Assembly (NCBI GenBank): GCA_965224065.1
Contig: CBDCYF010000005.1
Location: forward strand, 434,001 to 498,000
Length of the DNA stretch: 64,000 bases
Origin: JAOTZA01 sp965224065
GTDB taxonomy: Bacteria > Acidobacteriota > Thermoanaerobaculia > Multivoradales > JAHEKO01
Direction of reading: 5' to 3'
Positions 56,664 through 63,244 of the stretch are shown here, piece after piece. Under the pieces are notes generated by a model, which was given only the letters and a program-made list of their open reading frames with translations, had not been told where the DNA came from and did not search any database. Each line of letters opens with the position of its first letter. Within the stretch, counting starts at the first letter, position 1. The position numbers and the translations under genes are program-made.

Positions 56664-56891
56664 ATGAGTCAACACGAAACCCGGAAACCGTCGGCGGAGG
56701 AGTGGATCCGCCAGTTTGCGGAACGGCTCGGGCAACCGGCGCCGGACGCGGCCGCAACCGAGGCGCTGTTGGCCTTGGCTGGGGACGCCGCACACGGTTC
56801 GGAGCGCGTCGCGGCGCCCATCGCCTGTTATCTGGTCGGGCGGGCGGGGCGCGACCCCGAAGAGGTCCTCGCCGAGCTGCGGGCCTCCTGA
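56664..56891 (+). CDS. Small DUF6457-like protein
   Basis: A 75-residue helical protein: EEWIRQFAERLGQPAPDAAA, LLALAGDAAHGSERVAAPIACYLVGRAG. The pattern (W..., ALL.LA..AAHG.ER.AAP..AYL.G.A) resembles the DUF6457 family of small proteins sometimes fused to or beside molybdenum-cofactor guanylyltransferases. The family call is from memory of the pattern and is moderate. ATG follows GCGGAGGTGAA. It is 62 bases after the CBS gene. Confidence 0.65.
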   Translation: MSQHETRKPSAEEWIRQFAERLGQPAPDAAATEALLALAGDAAHGSERVAAPIACYLVGRAGRDPEEVLAELRAS

Positions 56892-56915
56892 CCGGGGGTG
56901 AGTACCGTCCACAGA

Positions 56916-57009
56916 CCTGAAGCGGCCGGCGCCCCTGCCGGCCGATCGTTGGTGGAAAGTCGGATCACGGCTGGCAGAGTCGCCAGCCGCTTCAGGCCGG
57001 CTGCCGGCC
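56916..57009. repeat. REP-like palindromic element, copy 1
   Basis: Outer arms CCTGAAGCGGC (56916-56926) and GCCGCTTCAGG (56986-56996) are perfect inverted copies. Inside are two hairpins: GGCCGGC/GCCGGCC (56923-56942) and CGGCTGGC/GCCAGCCG (56968-56989). A short palindrome GGCCGGC-T-GCCGGCC follows (56995-57009). The element lies between convergent genes; similar modules are at 59444 and 59539. Confidence 0.8.
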
Positions 57010-57029
57010 TGCACTGGCAGCCAATCGTC

Positions 57030-58787
57030 TTACCGGACGTGGAGCAGATCCGAGGCGGGAGGGGTATGGGTCTCGCCGTGGAGCTCGGCCCAGATCTCAC
57101 TCGGCAGAGGAAACCAGCGCAGATGCTCGAACTCGGCCGCAAGATCCTCGGGTGAGGGCCGTTCGGTCGCCCGGTCGCCCGCGGCCTGGTCGAGGATCGC
57201 CTCGGCCTCGGTGAGGTACTCCGCGAGGGCCGCCGACGACTCCGTCACGTGTCGCGAGGCGTACTTCATCGTCCCATCCGCATAGGAGACTTCATCGAGG
57301 CTGGCGGTCGAAGCCCGCCGACGGCTGGTGTGGCTCCAGATCCCGGTCTGCGGGTCCATGCGGTACTGGGGCAGCAGACGCCAGCCCTTCTCGGCCACGA
57401 GGTGAACCGCTCGCAGCAGGAAGTCGAACATTTCTTCGGCGATGAAGTAGTTGAAGTTGATCCGCACCCACCCGGGCTTGATGCCTTCGTGCCCCTTGAG
57501 GATCCCGCATTCGAACTCGTGCGACGTCGGAAGATCGATGCCCAGAAGACGGTGGCCGTAAGGGCCGGCGCACGAGCACCCACCGCGAGTCTGAATGCCA
57601 AAAAGATCGTTGAGCAGCGCCACCACAAAGTTGTGGTGCAGATACCCGTCGCCGTGGCGAATGAGAAACGAGACGATCGAGAGCCGGGGAGCCGTTTTGC
57701 TGCCGAGGAGGCGGATGTTCGGGTTTGCGTCCCAGGATTCGATGGCGTTTTGGATAAAACGCTCTTCAAGCTCCTGAATCGCCCGCGCGCCGACCGCCCG
57801 TTTGAGCTGAAACACCAGCCCGGCGCGAATCGACTCGATGATCGCCGGGGTGCCGCCCTCCTCGCGGTGGATCGGATCCTCCAGGTAGCGGTGCTCGAGC
57901 GGGCCGACGTAACTGACGGTTCCGCCACCGGGGACCGACGGCACGCGGTTCTGGAGCAGCTCGCGTTTGACCACCAGCACGCCCGGGGTGCCCGGGCCGC
58001 CGACCAGCTTGTGGGGCGAAAGGAAGATCGCGTCCAAGGCGGACAGATGGTCGGGACCCTCTTCTTCTCCGGAAGGGTTCATGTCGATCTCGAGGTAGGG
58101 AGCCGCTGCCGCGTAGTCCCAAAAGGCCAGCGCGCCGTACCGATGGAGAAGCTGGGTGATGGAACCGGTGTTGCTCTCGATCCCGGTGACGTTGGAGGCT
58201 GCGGAGAAGCTGCCGATGAGCAGCGGACGGTGGCGGTAACGGGCGAGCTCCTGCTCGAGCTGCTCGAGATCGATCCTGCCGTCGGAGTCTTCGTCGATCA
58301 CCACGACGTCGGCGATCGACTCGCGCCATGGCAGCTCGTTCGAATGGTGCTCGTAGGGGCCGATCAAGACCACCGGTCGCTCTTCGACCGGGATCCCGCT
58401 CCGCAGATCGTAGCGGTCGTCGAGCTCCCGCGGAATGCTCAAATTGAGGATCTCGATCAACCGGTGGATCGCCCCGGTAGCTCCCGAGCCACAGAAGATA
58501 ACCACGTCGTCGTCGCCACCGCCGACGCATTCCTTGATGATCCGTCGGGCGTCCTCCCGGAAACGCGTGGTCTGCAGCCCGGTGCCGGAGGTCTCGGTAT
58601 GCGTATTGGCGTAGAGCGGCAGAACCTCGTGGCGAATGAAATCCTCGATAAACCCCAGTGCGCGCCCCGACGCCGTGTAGTCGGCGTAGGTCACCCGGCG
58701 CGGACCAAACGGGCCGTCGATGGTGTGATCGTCGCCGACGATCGAGGTCCGGATGGTTTCGAGCAGCCGCTCCCCAGGGGTCGTCAT
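57030..58787 (-). CDS. Class V aminotransferase-fold PLP enzyme (cysteine-desulfurase-like)
   Basis: A 585-residue fold-type I PLP enzyme. YEHHSNELPW (about 145-154), FWDYAAAAPY (223-230) and FLSPHKLVGGPG with the PLP lysine Lys260 are present; RGGCSCAGPYGHRLLGI later carries a cysteine at the place used by desulfurases. It is longer than SufS/IscS (about 400), with a C-terminal extension of about 140 residues. Similar long proteins are annotated as cysteine desulfurase or selenocysteine-lyase-like; the true substrate is unknown. It starts ATG 58787, divergent from the secreted dioxygenase-like gene. Confidence 0.8.
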   Translation of the reverse strand: MTTPGERLLETIRTSIVGDDHTIDGPFGPRRVTYADYTASGRALGFIEDFIRHEVLPLYANTHTETSGTGLQTTRFREDARRIIKECVGGGDDDVVIFCGSGATGAIHRLIEILNLSIPRELDDRYDLRSGIPVEERPVVLIGPYEHHSNELPWRESIADVVVIDEDSDGRIDLEQLEQELARYRHRPLLIGSFSAASNVTGIESNTGSITQLLHRYGALAFWDYAAAAPYLEIDMNPSGEEEGPDHLSALDAIFLSPHKLVGGPGTPGVLVVKRELLQNRVPSVPGGGTVSYVGPLEHRYLEDPIHREEGGTPAIIESIRAGLVFQLKRAVGARAIQELEERFIQNAIESWDANPNIRLLGSKTAPRLSIVSFLIRHGDGYLHHNFVVALLNDLFGIQTRGGCSCAGPYGHRLLGIDLPTSHEFECGILKGHEGIKPGWVRINFNYFIAEEMFDFLLRAVHLVAEKGWRLLPQYRMDPQTGIWSHTSRRRASTASLDEVSYADGTMKYASRHVTESSAALAEYLTEAEAILDQAAGDRATERPSPEDLAAEFEHLRWFPLPSEIWAELHGETHTPPASDLLHVR

Positions 58788-58857
58788 AGAGCCCGGTGAG
58801 AATACCAGGGCGCGGCCGCCGTCGCGTACCGGCCGCAACCCTCCGCGCCGCGCCACG

Positions 58858-58863
58858 TATATT
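58858..58863 (+). promoter_or_regulatory. -10 box near the dioxygenase-like gene
   Basis: TATATT ends 11 bases before the ATG at 58875. No clear -35 or Shine-Dalgarno is seen, so the mRNA could be leaderless or nearly so. Confidence 0.35.
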
Positions 58864-58874
58864 TGTCATCGGCC

Positions 58875-59435
58875 ATGCGACGCGAAACCAAGCCCCTTGC
58901 TGCCGTCCTGATCTTGGCTCTTGCCCTGTGCGTGGCTGCGAACGCACAAAACCGAGGAGATTGCCGCGGGCAGGAGGCGGTCGACTGGTCGATAACAATT
59001 GCCGGACCCGACGAGCCCGGCCAGCGGATGATCGTCGAGGGGCGCGTGCTGGCCGCAGATGGGGCGACCCCGGTTCCCGGCGCCACCGTGTTTGTCTTTC
59101 ATACCGATGACGAGGGGTACTACTCACCGGGCGGAATGGACGAGGGAGACGCCCGGTTGTGCGGCCTCATGCTGACGGACGAAAAAGGCCGCTATCGCTT
59201 CGAGAGCGTCAAGCCGGCTCACTACGCGACCGGCGGCCCCCCGGCGCACGTCCACTACCGAGTGTGGGCATCGGCCATCCCGAGACAGAGCTTCAACCTT
59301 CACTTCGAGGGCGATCCACGCCTCGGTGAGCGGGGGAGGGACGCCTCGGCCAACCCCACCTGGGCGACGGTCCGCCCGGGGCGGCTCGGGGAAGACCGGG
59401 TTCTGCGAATCGTCCGCGACCTGCGGCTGAAGTAA
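58875..59435 (+). CDS. Secreted intradiol-dioxygenase-like protein
   Basis: A 186-residue protein with a signal peptide (MRRETKPLAAVLILALAL..., cleavage near residue 25) and an intradiol ring-cleavage dioxygenase core: PVPGATVFVFHTDDEGYYSPGG, TDEKGRYRFESVKPAHY and PPAHVHYRVW. The Tyr/Tyr/His/His iron-ligand pattern appears present. Cytoplasmic family members cleave catechols; short exported ones such as this are common in soil bacteria, with uncertain substrates (aromatic or polyphenol fragments). It has two cysteines in the mature part (DCRGQE and RLCGLM), perhaps a disulfide. Confidence 0.8.
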   Translation: MRRETKPLAAVLILALALCVAANAQNRGDCRGQEAVDWSITIAGPDEPGQRMIVEGRVLAADGATPVPGATVFVFHTDDEGYYSPGGMDEGDARLCGLMLTDEKGRYRFESVKPAHYATGGPPAHVHYRVWASAIPRQSFNLHFEGDPRLGERGRDASANPTWATVRPGRLGEDRVLRIVRDLRLK

Positions 59436-59443
59436 GAACCCAT

Positions 59444-59509
59444 TGAAGCGCCTGCCGTCTCTGGCGGCCGAGCAAGCGCAAGACGGCTGGCAGGGCGCCA
59501 GCCGCTTCA
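59444..59509. repeat. REP-like palindromic element, copy 2
   Basis: TGAAGCG (59444-59450) and CGCTTCA (59503-59509) form the outer arms; the inner hairpin CGGCTGGC/GCCAGCCG (59484-59504) is the same as in copy 1 but with a five-base loop. Sits right after the dioxygenase-like gene. Confidence 0.8.
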
Positions 59510-59538
59510 GGGGTTGGCGCCTGAGGCGAGGAAAAATT

Positions 59539-59567
59539 TGAAGCGGCCGCCGTCTCTGGCGGCCGAG
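59539..59567. repeat. REP-like element, half copy
   Basis: Repeats the first half of copy 2 with two differences in 29 bases, including a GGCCGCC-GTCTCT-GGCGGCC hairpin. It lies just before the end of the dgcA-like gene, which converges on it. Confidence 0.75.
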
Positions 59568-59589
59568 TAGGGTGTCCAGCGACGGCGCA

Positions 59590-60699
59590 TCAGAGACGTC
59601 CAGTCGATCCGGCTCGAAGCGTGACCCCCAACCCCGGCTCGTCGGTGAGATAGAGGCTGCCGTCCCGCAGCACAAACCCGCCGACCGCCGGATCGCGGGC
59701 CAGGTCAAAGCTGCCGTCGAGATCCAGGTACCGCGTAGGCCCGCAGGCGTACGCGACGTGCAGGGCAGCGGCAATGCTGGCCACGCTTTCGTCCATGCAG
59801 CCCCACATGAGCTCCCGTCCCGCGTCCTCGGCGACTGTCGAGATCGCCAGCGCCGGGGTGATCCCGCCGCACTTCATCAATTTGACGTTGAAGATGCCGA
59901 ACGGGGCACTGGAGCTCGCCAGCCGGAGCGCGTCGTCGGTTCCCACCAGGCTCTCGTCGGCCGCCAGCGTGCGCCGCTGCTCGGCGGACACCCCGGCCAA
60001 TTCCCGCTCGTGCTCCACCGGGACCGGCTGCTCGATGAGCTCCAGATCGAGCGCTTCGGCCGCCGCGAGAAGCCGCGTCAAGTCTTCTCTTCGATAGCCC
60101 TGGTTGGCGTCCACCCGGACGCGCGTATCGGGTGCTCGCCGAGCGATCAGGTCGCCAAGAGCGTTCAGTCGCTCCAGGTCTTCTTCGAGATCCTCGCCGA
60201 GCTTGACCTTGAGACGGCGAAAGCCCCGGCCCAGATACTCGGCTGCCTCCTCGAGGGTCTCCTCGATGGCCGCCTCGCCTGTCTTGATCCCAATCGTGAT
60301 CGACGTCGGCAGGCCGTCGTGCACCCGACCCAGAAGATCGACCAACGGTCGGTCGAGACAGCGCCCCCACAGATCGAGCAGGGCCATGTCCACCGCCGCG
60401 CGGGCGGCGGGCGCGTGCCGCAGAAGACGGCCCACGAGACGCCCCAACGCCGGCTGGTCCCGGGGATCCAACCCCCGAAACTCGGAAAGACCATCGGGAT
60501 CGAGGGCTCCCTCACAGGCGGCGAGGGTCTCCCCGGTCACAAAATCCGCCGGCGAGGCCGAGCCCAGGCCGACATGGCCTTCGTCGTCCACGATACGCAG
60601 GAAGAGGAGTTCGACCGAGTCGAACTCCCGGCCGGCAATGCGGTACGGCCGGGTCAACGGCACGCTCTCCCTCCAGGAGTCAAAAAACCGAATCCGCAC
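59590..60699 (-). CDS. dgcA: Enolase-superfamily epimerase/racemase (dipeptide epimerase / DgcA-like)
   Basis: A 369-residue enolase-superfamily enzyme. The active site is complete: Lys164/Lys166 in LKVKLG, metal ligands Asp197 (RVDANQGY), Glu223 (IEQPV) and Asp248 (ADES), and Lys273 in NVKLMKCGG. The subgroup is L-Ala-D/L-Glu epimerase. Because it lies six bases downstream of a DUF1611 gene, the better guess is DgcA, which racemises N-acetyl-glutamate in D-glutamate breakdown. Starts with GTG. Murein recycling (dipeptide epimerase) remains an alternative. Confidence 0.82.
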   Translation of the reverse strand: MRIRFFDSWRESVPLTRPYRIAGREFDSVELLFLRIVDDEGHVGLGSASPADFVTGETLAACEGALDPDGLSEFRGLDPRDQPALGRLVGRLLRHAPAARAAVDMALLDLWGRCLDRPLVDLLGRVHDGLPTSITIGIKTGEAAIEETLEEAAEYLGRGFRRLKVKLGEDLEEDLERLNALGDLIARRAPDTRVRVDANQGYRREDLTRLLAAAEALDLELIEQPVPVEHERELAGVSAEQRRTLAADESLVGTDDALRLASSSAPFGIFNVKLMKCGGITPALAISTVAEDAGRELMWGCMDESVASIAAALHVAYACGPTRYLDLDGSFDLARDPAVGGFVLRDGSLYLTDEPGLGVTLRAGSTGRL

Positions 60700-60705
60700 G
60701 CCGAG

Positions 60706-61815
60706 CTACTCGTTCCTGGTTGCGAGACCGAGACGGCGGCAGAGCACACTGGCGACCGTGCCGGCCCCTCCCTCGAGCGGCAGGGCGACCCGCACCCCGA
60801 GCTCGTCCTCGAGGCGTTTTCGCGTCTCCTCGGCCGCTTCGCCGTCGAGGTTCTCGGTGTGGAGCGTCAGCGCCCAGACTTCGGCCCCCAGCAGGCGGAT
60901 CATCTCGATCTCCTCCCGGATGTCCGCCAGCGGGATCGAACGCGTTTCGACGTCGATGTAACGGCTTCTCCCCGGGGCATGCTGCAGGACCACACCCTTG
61001 GCGCCGGTGGGAACGATGAGCTCGGCGCCGCACGGCCCCGAGGGGTTGCGTAGCGCGGACTGTCCTTCCATCAGGATCAAGTCGGGATTCTCGGCGCGGG
61101 CGCAGGCCAGGATCGCCTTCTCGAGCTCGCCGGTGACAAAGTCGTTGAGGGTGGCGTCGAGAATAAACCCGTGCTTTGCGCCCTGGAGCCAGCCGGTCTG
61201 GCCGGTGTGGACCAGTTCGGCGGCCACCCCGCGGGCCTGGAGGGCTGAGCGAACAAGCCAGCAGGTCGTCCGTTTGCCGATCGCGCAATCGGTTCCCAGT
61301 ACCGGCACGATCGGGGTGTCGAGCGACAGGACCTCGCCGGACCAGAATTGGAGCTCCGAGAGTGGCCTGGGCGTCCGGATGTCGAGGAGGCACGCTCCGC
61401 CGGCGGCCGCGGCACGCGCGATCTCGGGATCGTCGGCCAGCCGCTGGTGGAGCCCGTTGACCAGGGTCAGCCCGGCGCCGGCGGCCTCCAGGAGGCTCTG
61501 TCGCAAGGACGCGGGGAGCACGCCGCCTCCCGTGGCCACTCCGATCACACAGTGAGAGGGGGCCGGATCGCTCAGGGTGTCGAGGGCCGCCGGAACAGTG
61601 GGGAAGACCGGGATGGCTCGATGGCGGCCGTCGAGCAGGTTTCCCGCGTCCTCGCCGGCGCAGGTCTCATCGACCACTCCGAGGATCCGGTATCGGCTGG
61701 GCCCGCGAACCAGCGCGTGGGTGGTCTTGGCGTGGGCGTCCCGGAGAAGACCGTTAGCCAGGATGATCGCGGTTTCGGGCGAAGGGGGCGAGGGTGGTGA
61801 GGGCGATCCGGACAC
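60706..61815 (-). CDS. dgcN: DUF1611 P-loop protein (DgcN-like D-glutamate N-acetyltransferase)
   Basis: A 369-residue DUF1611 protein: an N-terminal Rossmann-like part (SRYRILGVVDETCAG, VIGVATGGGVLP) and a C-terminal P-loop part with GTDCAIGKRTT at 174-184, then HTGQTGWLQGA and LMEGQSALRNPSGPCG. DUF1611 proteins coupled to dipeptide-epimerase-like genes have been described as DgcN, which acetylates D-glutamate before DgcA acts. The first gene of the pair; starts with GTG at 61815, divergent from the IHF-like gene. The Pro/Ser-rich first 13 residues may be an over-long start. Confidence 0.8.
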   Translation of the reverse strand: MSGSPSPPSPPSPETAIILANGLLRDAHAKTTHALVRGPSRYRILGVVDETCAGEDAGNLLDGRHRAIPVFPTVPAALDTLSDPAPSHCVIGVATGGGVLPASLRQSLLEAAGAGLTLVNGLHQRLADDPEIARAAAAGGACLLDIRTPRPLSELQFWSGEVLSLDTPIVPVLGTDCAIGKRTTCWLVRSALQARGVAAELVHTGQTGWLQGAKHGFILDATLNDFVTGELEKAILACARAENPDLILMEGQSALRNPSGPCGAELIVPTGAKGVVLQHAPGRSRYIDVETRSIPLADIREEIEMIRLLGAEVWALTLHTENLDGEAAEETRKRLEDELGVRVALPLEGGAGTVASVLCRRLGLATRNE

Positions 61816-61891
61816 GGCGGGAAGCGTCCTCCAGGAATGGGCGTCGAGTCAACCCTGGCCGAGATTTCTGCGCCGCTGTGAACTCCTTCGC

Positions 61892-61921
61892 TTGCCAAAG
61901 TCGCCTCTAGATCGGTATACT
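61892..61921 (+). promoter_or_regulatory. Sigma70-type promoter of the IHF/HU-MerR pair
   Basis: TTGCCA (61892-61897) and TATACT (61916-61921) with an 18-bp spacer lie 67 bases before the ATG. Transcription would start near 61928, just before the palindrome at 61935-61951. Confidence 0.6.
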
Positions 61922-61934
61922 TCAGGTAGATTCT

Positions 61935-61951
61935 TTCAAGTATTACTTGAA
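61935..61951. promoter_or_regulatory. 17-bp palindromic operator candidate
   Basis: TTCAAGTA-T-TACTTGAA, perfect 8-bp arms with one central base, lies in the divergent gap between the dgcN-like and IHF-like genes, just after the plus-strand promoter. CAAG...CTTG dyads are common in MerR-family operators, and a MerR-like gene lies downstream. Confidence 0.55.
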
Positions 61952-61988
61952 GGATTGAACTGGCGAAATACGACACGGAGCCGCACCG

Positions 61989-62312
61989 ATGGGAACTCTC
62001 AAACGCGCTGCGAAGGGGGGGATTACCCGTGCCGATCTCACCCGGCGAGTCTACGAGCGCCACGGCGGGCTCACCAAGAGCGAAGCCGCCGCGGTGGTCA
62101 ACAAGATCTTCGACACCATGAAGGTCAACCTGCTCGAGGGGCGCCCGGTCAAGATCCAGAATTTCGGTGTCTTCGAGGTGGCCGACCGCAAAGGGCGGGT
62201 CGGCGTCGATCCCTCCAATGGGGAGAAGATCTTCATCCCCGCGCACAAGAGCTTGAGCTTCCGACCCGCTCCGCGGCTCAAAGATGCCGTGGCCAAGCGG
62301 CAGCCCGAGTAA
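61989..62312 (+). CDS. IHF/HU-family DNA-bending protein (IHF alpha-like)
   Basis: A 107-residue histone-like protein: ITRADLTRRVYERHGGLTKSEAAAVVNKIFDTM (helical body), VKIQNFGVFEV (the GFGxF-like signature) and the DNA-bending arm with DPSNGEKIFIPAHKSLSFRP. A Pro in the arm is expected to intercalate DNA. Being followed directly by a MerR-like gene matches the usual setting of ihfA. HU is an alternative label. Confidence 0.88.
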   Translation: MGTLKRAAKGGITRADLTRRVYERHGGLTKSEAAAVVNKIFDTMKVNLLEGRPVKIQNFGVFEVADRKGRVGVDPSNGEKIFIPAHKSLSFRPAPRLKDAVAKRQPE

Positions 62313-62324
62313 TCCGACCCATCC

Positions 62325-62861
62325 GTGGCCAAAAAGCTCTACTTCAAGATCGGGGAGGCGTGCAAGCGCCTCGACATCCAGCCCTACGTGCTGCGCTACT
62401 GGGAGACCGAGTTCCCGGTGGTAGACCCGTCCAAGAGCAAGTCGGGCCAGCGCGTCTACAGCGAGCAGGATCTCAAGATCATCCGGCGGATCAAAGAGTT
62501 GCTCTACGACGAGGGCTACACCATCGCCGGAGCCAAGAAAAAGCTCGACAGCGAAGATCTCTCGGCCCTGGCGCCGCTGGGGCCGGCGACCAAGCCCAAG
62601 AAACCGGCCAAATCAAAGCCCGTTGCGGTTCCCGAGCCAGCCGAGGATGGCGAGGAACAGGCGGACGAGCCGCAAGAGGCGAAACCGGCGGCTGCCAAAC
62701 CGGCACCCAAAAAGCGTAAGCCTGCAAAAAAGAAGACCAAGCCGGCAACAAAGCCGTCCCCTTCAGAGCCTGCCGCCATGAGCCCGGCCGTCCGCAAGGG
62801 CATTCAGAAGGCGCTGCGCCAAGCGCGAGCGATCCTCAAGCAACTCGACTCCAGCACCTGA
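62325..62861 (+). CDS. MerR-like helix-turn-helix protein with Lys/Pro-rich tail
   Basis: A 178-residue protein. The N-terminal winged helix (FKIGEACKRLDIQPYVLRYWETEFP, GQRVYSEQDLKIIRRIKELLYDEGYTI) is MerR-type. The middle (about 85-150) is a Lys/Ala/Pro-rich linker resembling histone-tail sequence, and the end (VRKGIQKALRQARAILKQL) is a basic helix. There is no effector-binding domain. It starts with GTG 12 bases after the IHF-like gene; the pairing is conserved in many bacteria, but its targets are not known. Confidence 0.88.
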   Translation: MAKKLYFKIGEACKRLDIQPYVLRYWETEFPVVDPSKSKSGQRVYSEQDLKIIRRIKELLYDEGYTIAGAKKKLDSEDLSALAPLGPATKPKKPAKSKPVAVPEPAEDGEEQADEPQEAKPAAAKPAPKKRKPAKKKTKPATKPSPSEPAAMSPAVRKGIQKALRQARAILKQLDSST

Positions 62862-62874
62862 TTCGCGCTAGAGT
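62845..62874 (+). promoter_or_regulatory. Possible tRNA-Pro promoter
   Basis: TCGACT (62845-62850) and TAGAGT (62869-62874) with an 18-bp spacer end ten bases before the tRNA. Both boxes are imperfect, and the -35 overlaps the end of the MerR-like gene. Confidence 0.35.
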
Positions 62875-62884
62875 TTCCGGCGGT

Positions 62885-62961
62885 CGGGACGTGGCGCAGT
62901 CTGGTAGCGTACCTGAATGGGGTTCAGGGGGTCGCGAGTTCAAATCTCGCCGTCCCGACCA
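62885..62961 (+). tRNA. tRNA-Pro (GGG anticodon)
   Basis: Acceptor stem CGGGACG pairs with CGTCCCG, discriminator A and an encoded CCA (62959-62961). Anticodon stem CCTGA/TCAGG holds loop ATGGGGT, giving GGG, which reads CCC/CCU. The T-arm has GAGTTCAAATCTC. It is the last chromosomal-looking feature before sequence of different composition. Confidence 0.95.
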
Positions 62962-63244
62962 AATAAATCCCCTCGAAACAACAAGTTAGAGAGTTAGAGC
63001 GAAACTCGCGGGATCTGAATGGTCTCGGGCTCATCAGCGGGTCATCACTAATTCGCCGCGTTTGTGGGCTCGTTTTCGCGTTTTCTAGGCCCGAAGAACC
63101 GGCCGTATAGGCGCACGACGGCACTCGTGGCGGACGACTAACTGCGTTGTCGGCAACGGTCTCCGGGGCCTTGGTCACTGGCTGCGTGGCCCTTCCCATG
63201 GGTGACATAGACCTGAGTATCCCCATGCTAGCCTCAAATCCGTC
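62962..63244. other. 283-base gap after tRNA-Pro, no gene recognised
   Basis: No convincing gene or RNA is seen. Composition shifts at once to lower GC with short direct repeats (GTTAGAG twice near 62985). The minus-strand frame at 62924-63226 ends in a translated tRNA tail, so it is an artefact. It may be the left end of an integrated element, with the tRNA 3' part as attachment site; no second copy of that site is in the window. Confidence 0.4.

Noticed and set aside
62924..63226. Minus-strand frame ending in TARFELATP.
   Set aside because: That ending is the well-known false translation of a tRNA 3' half; the rest shows no domain.
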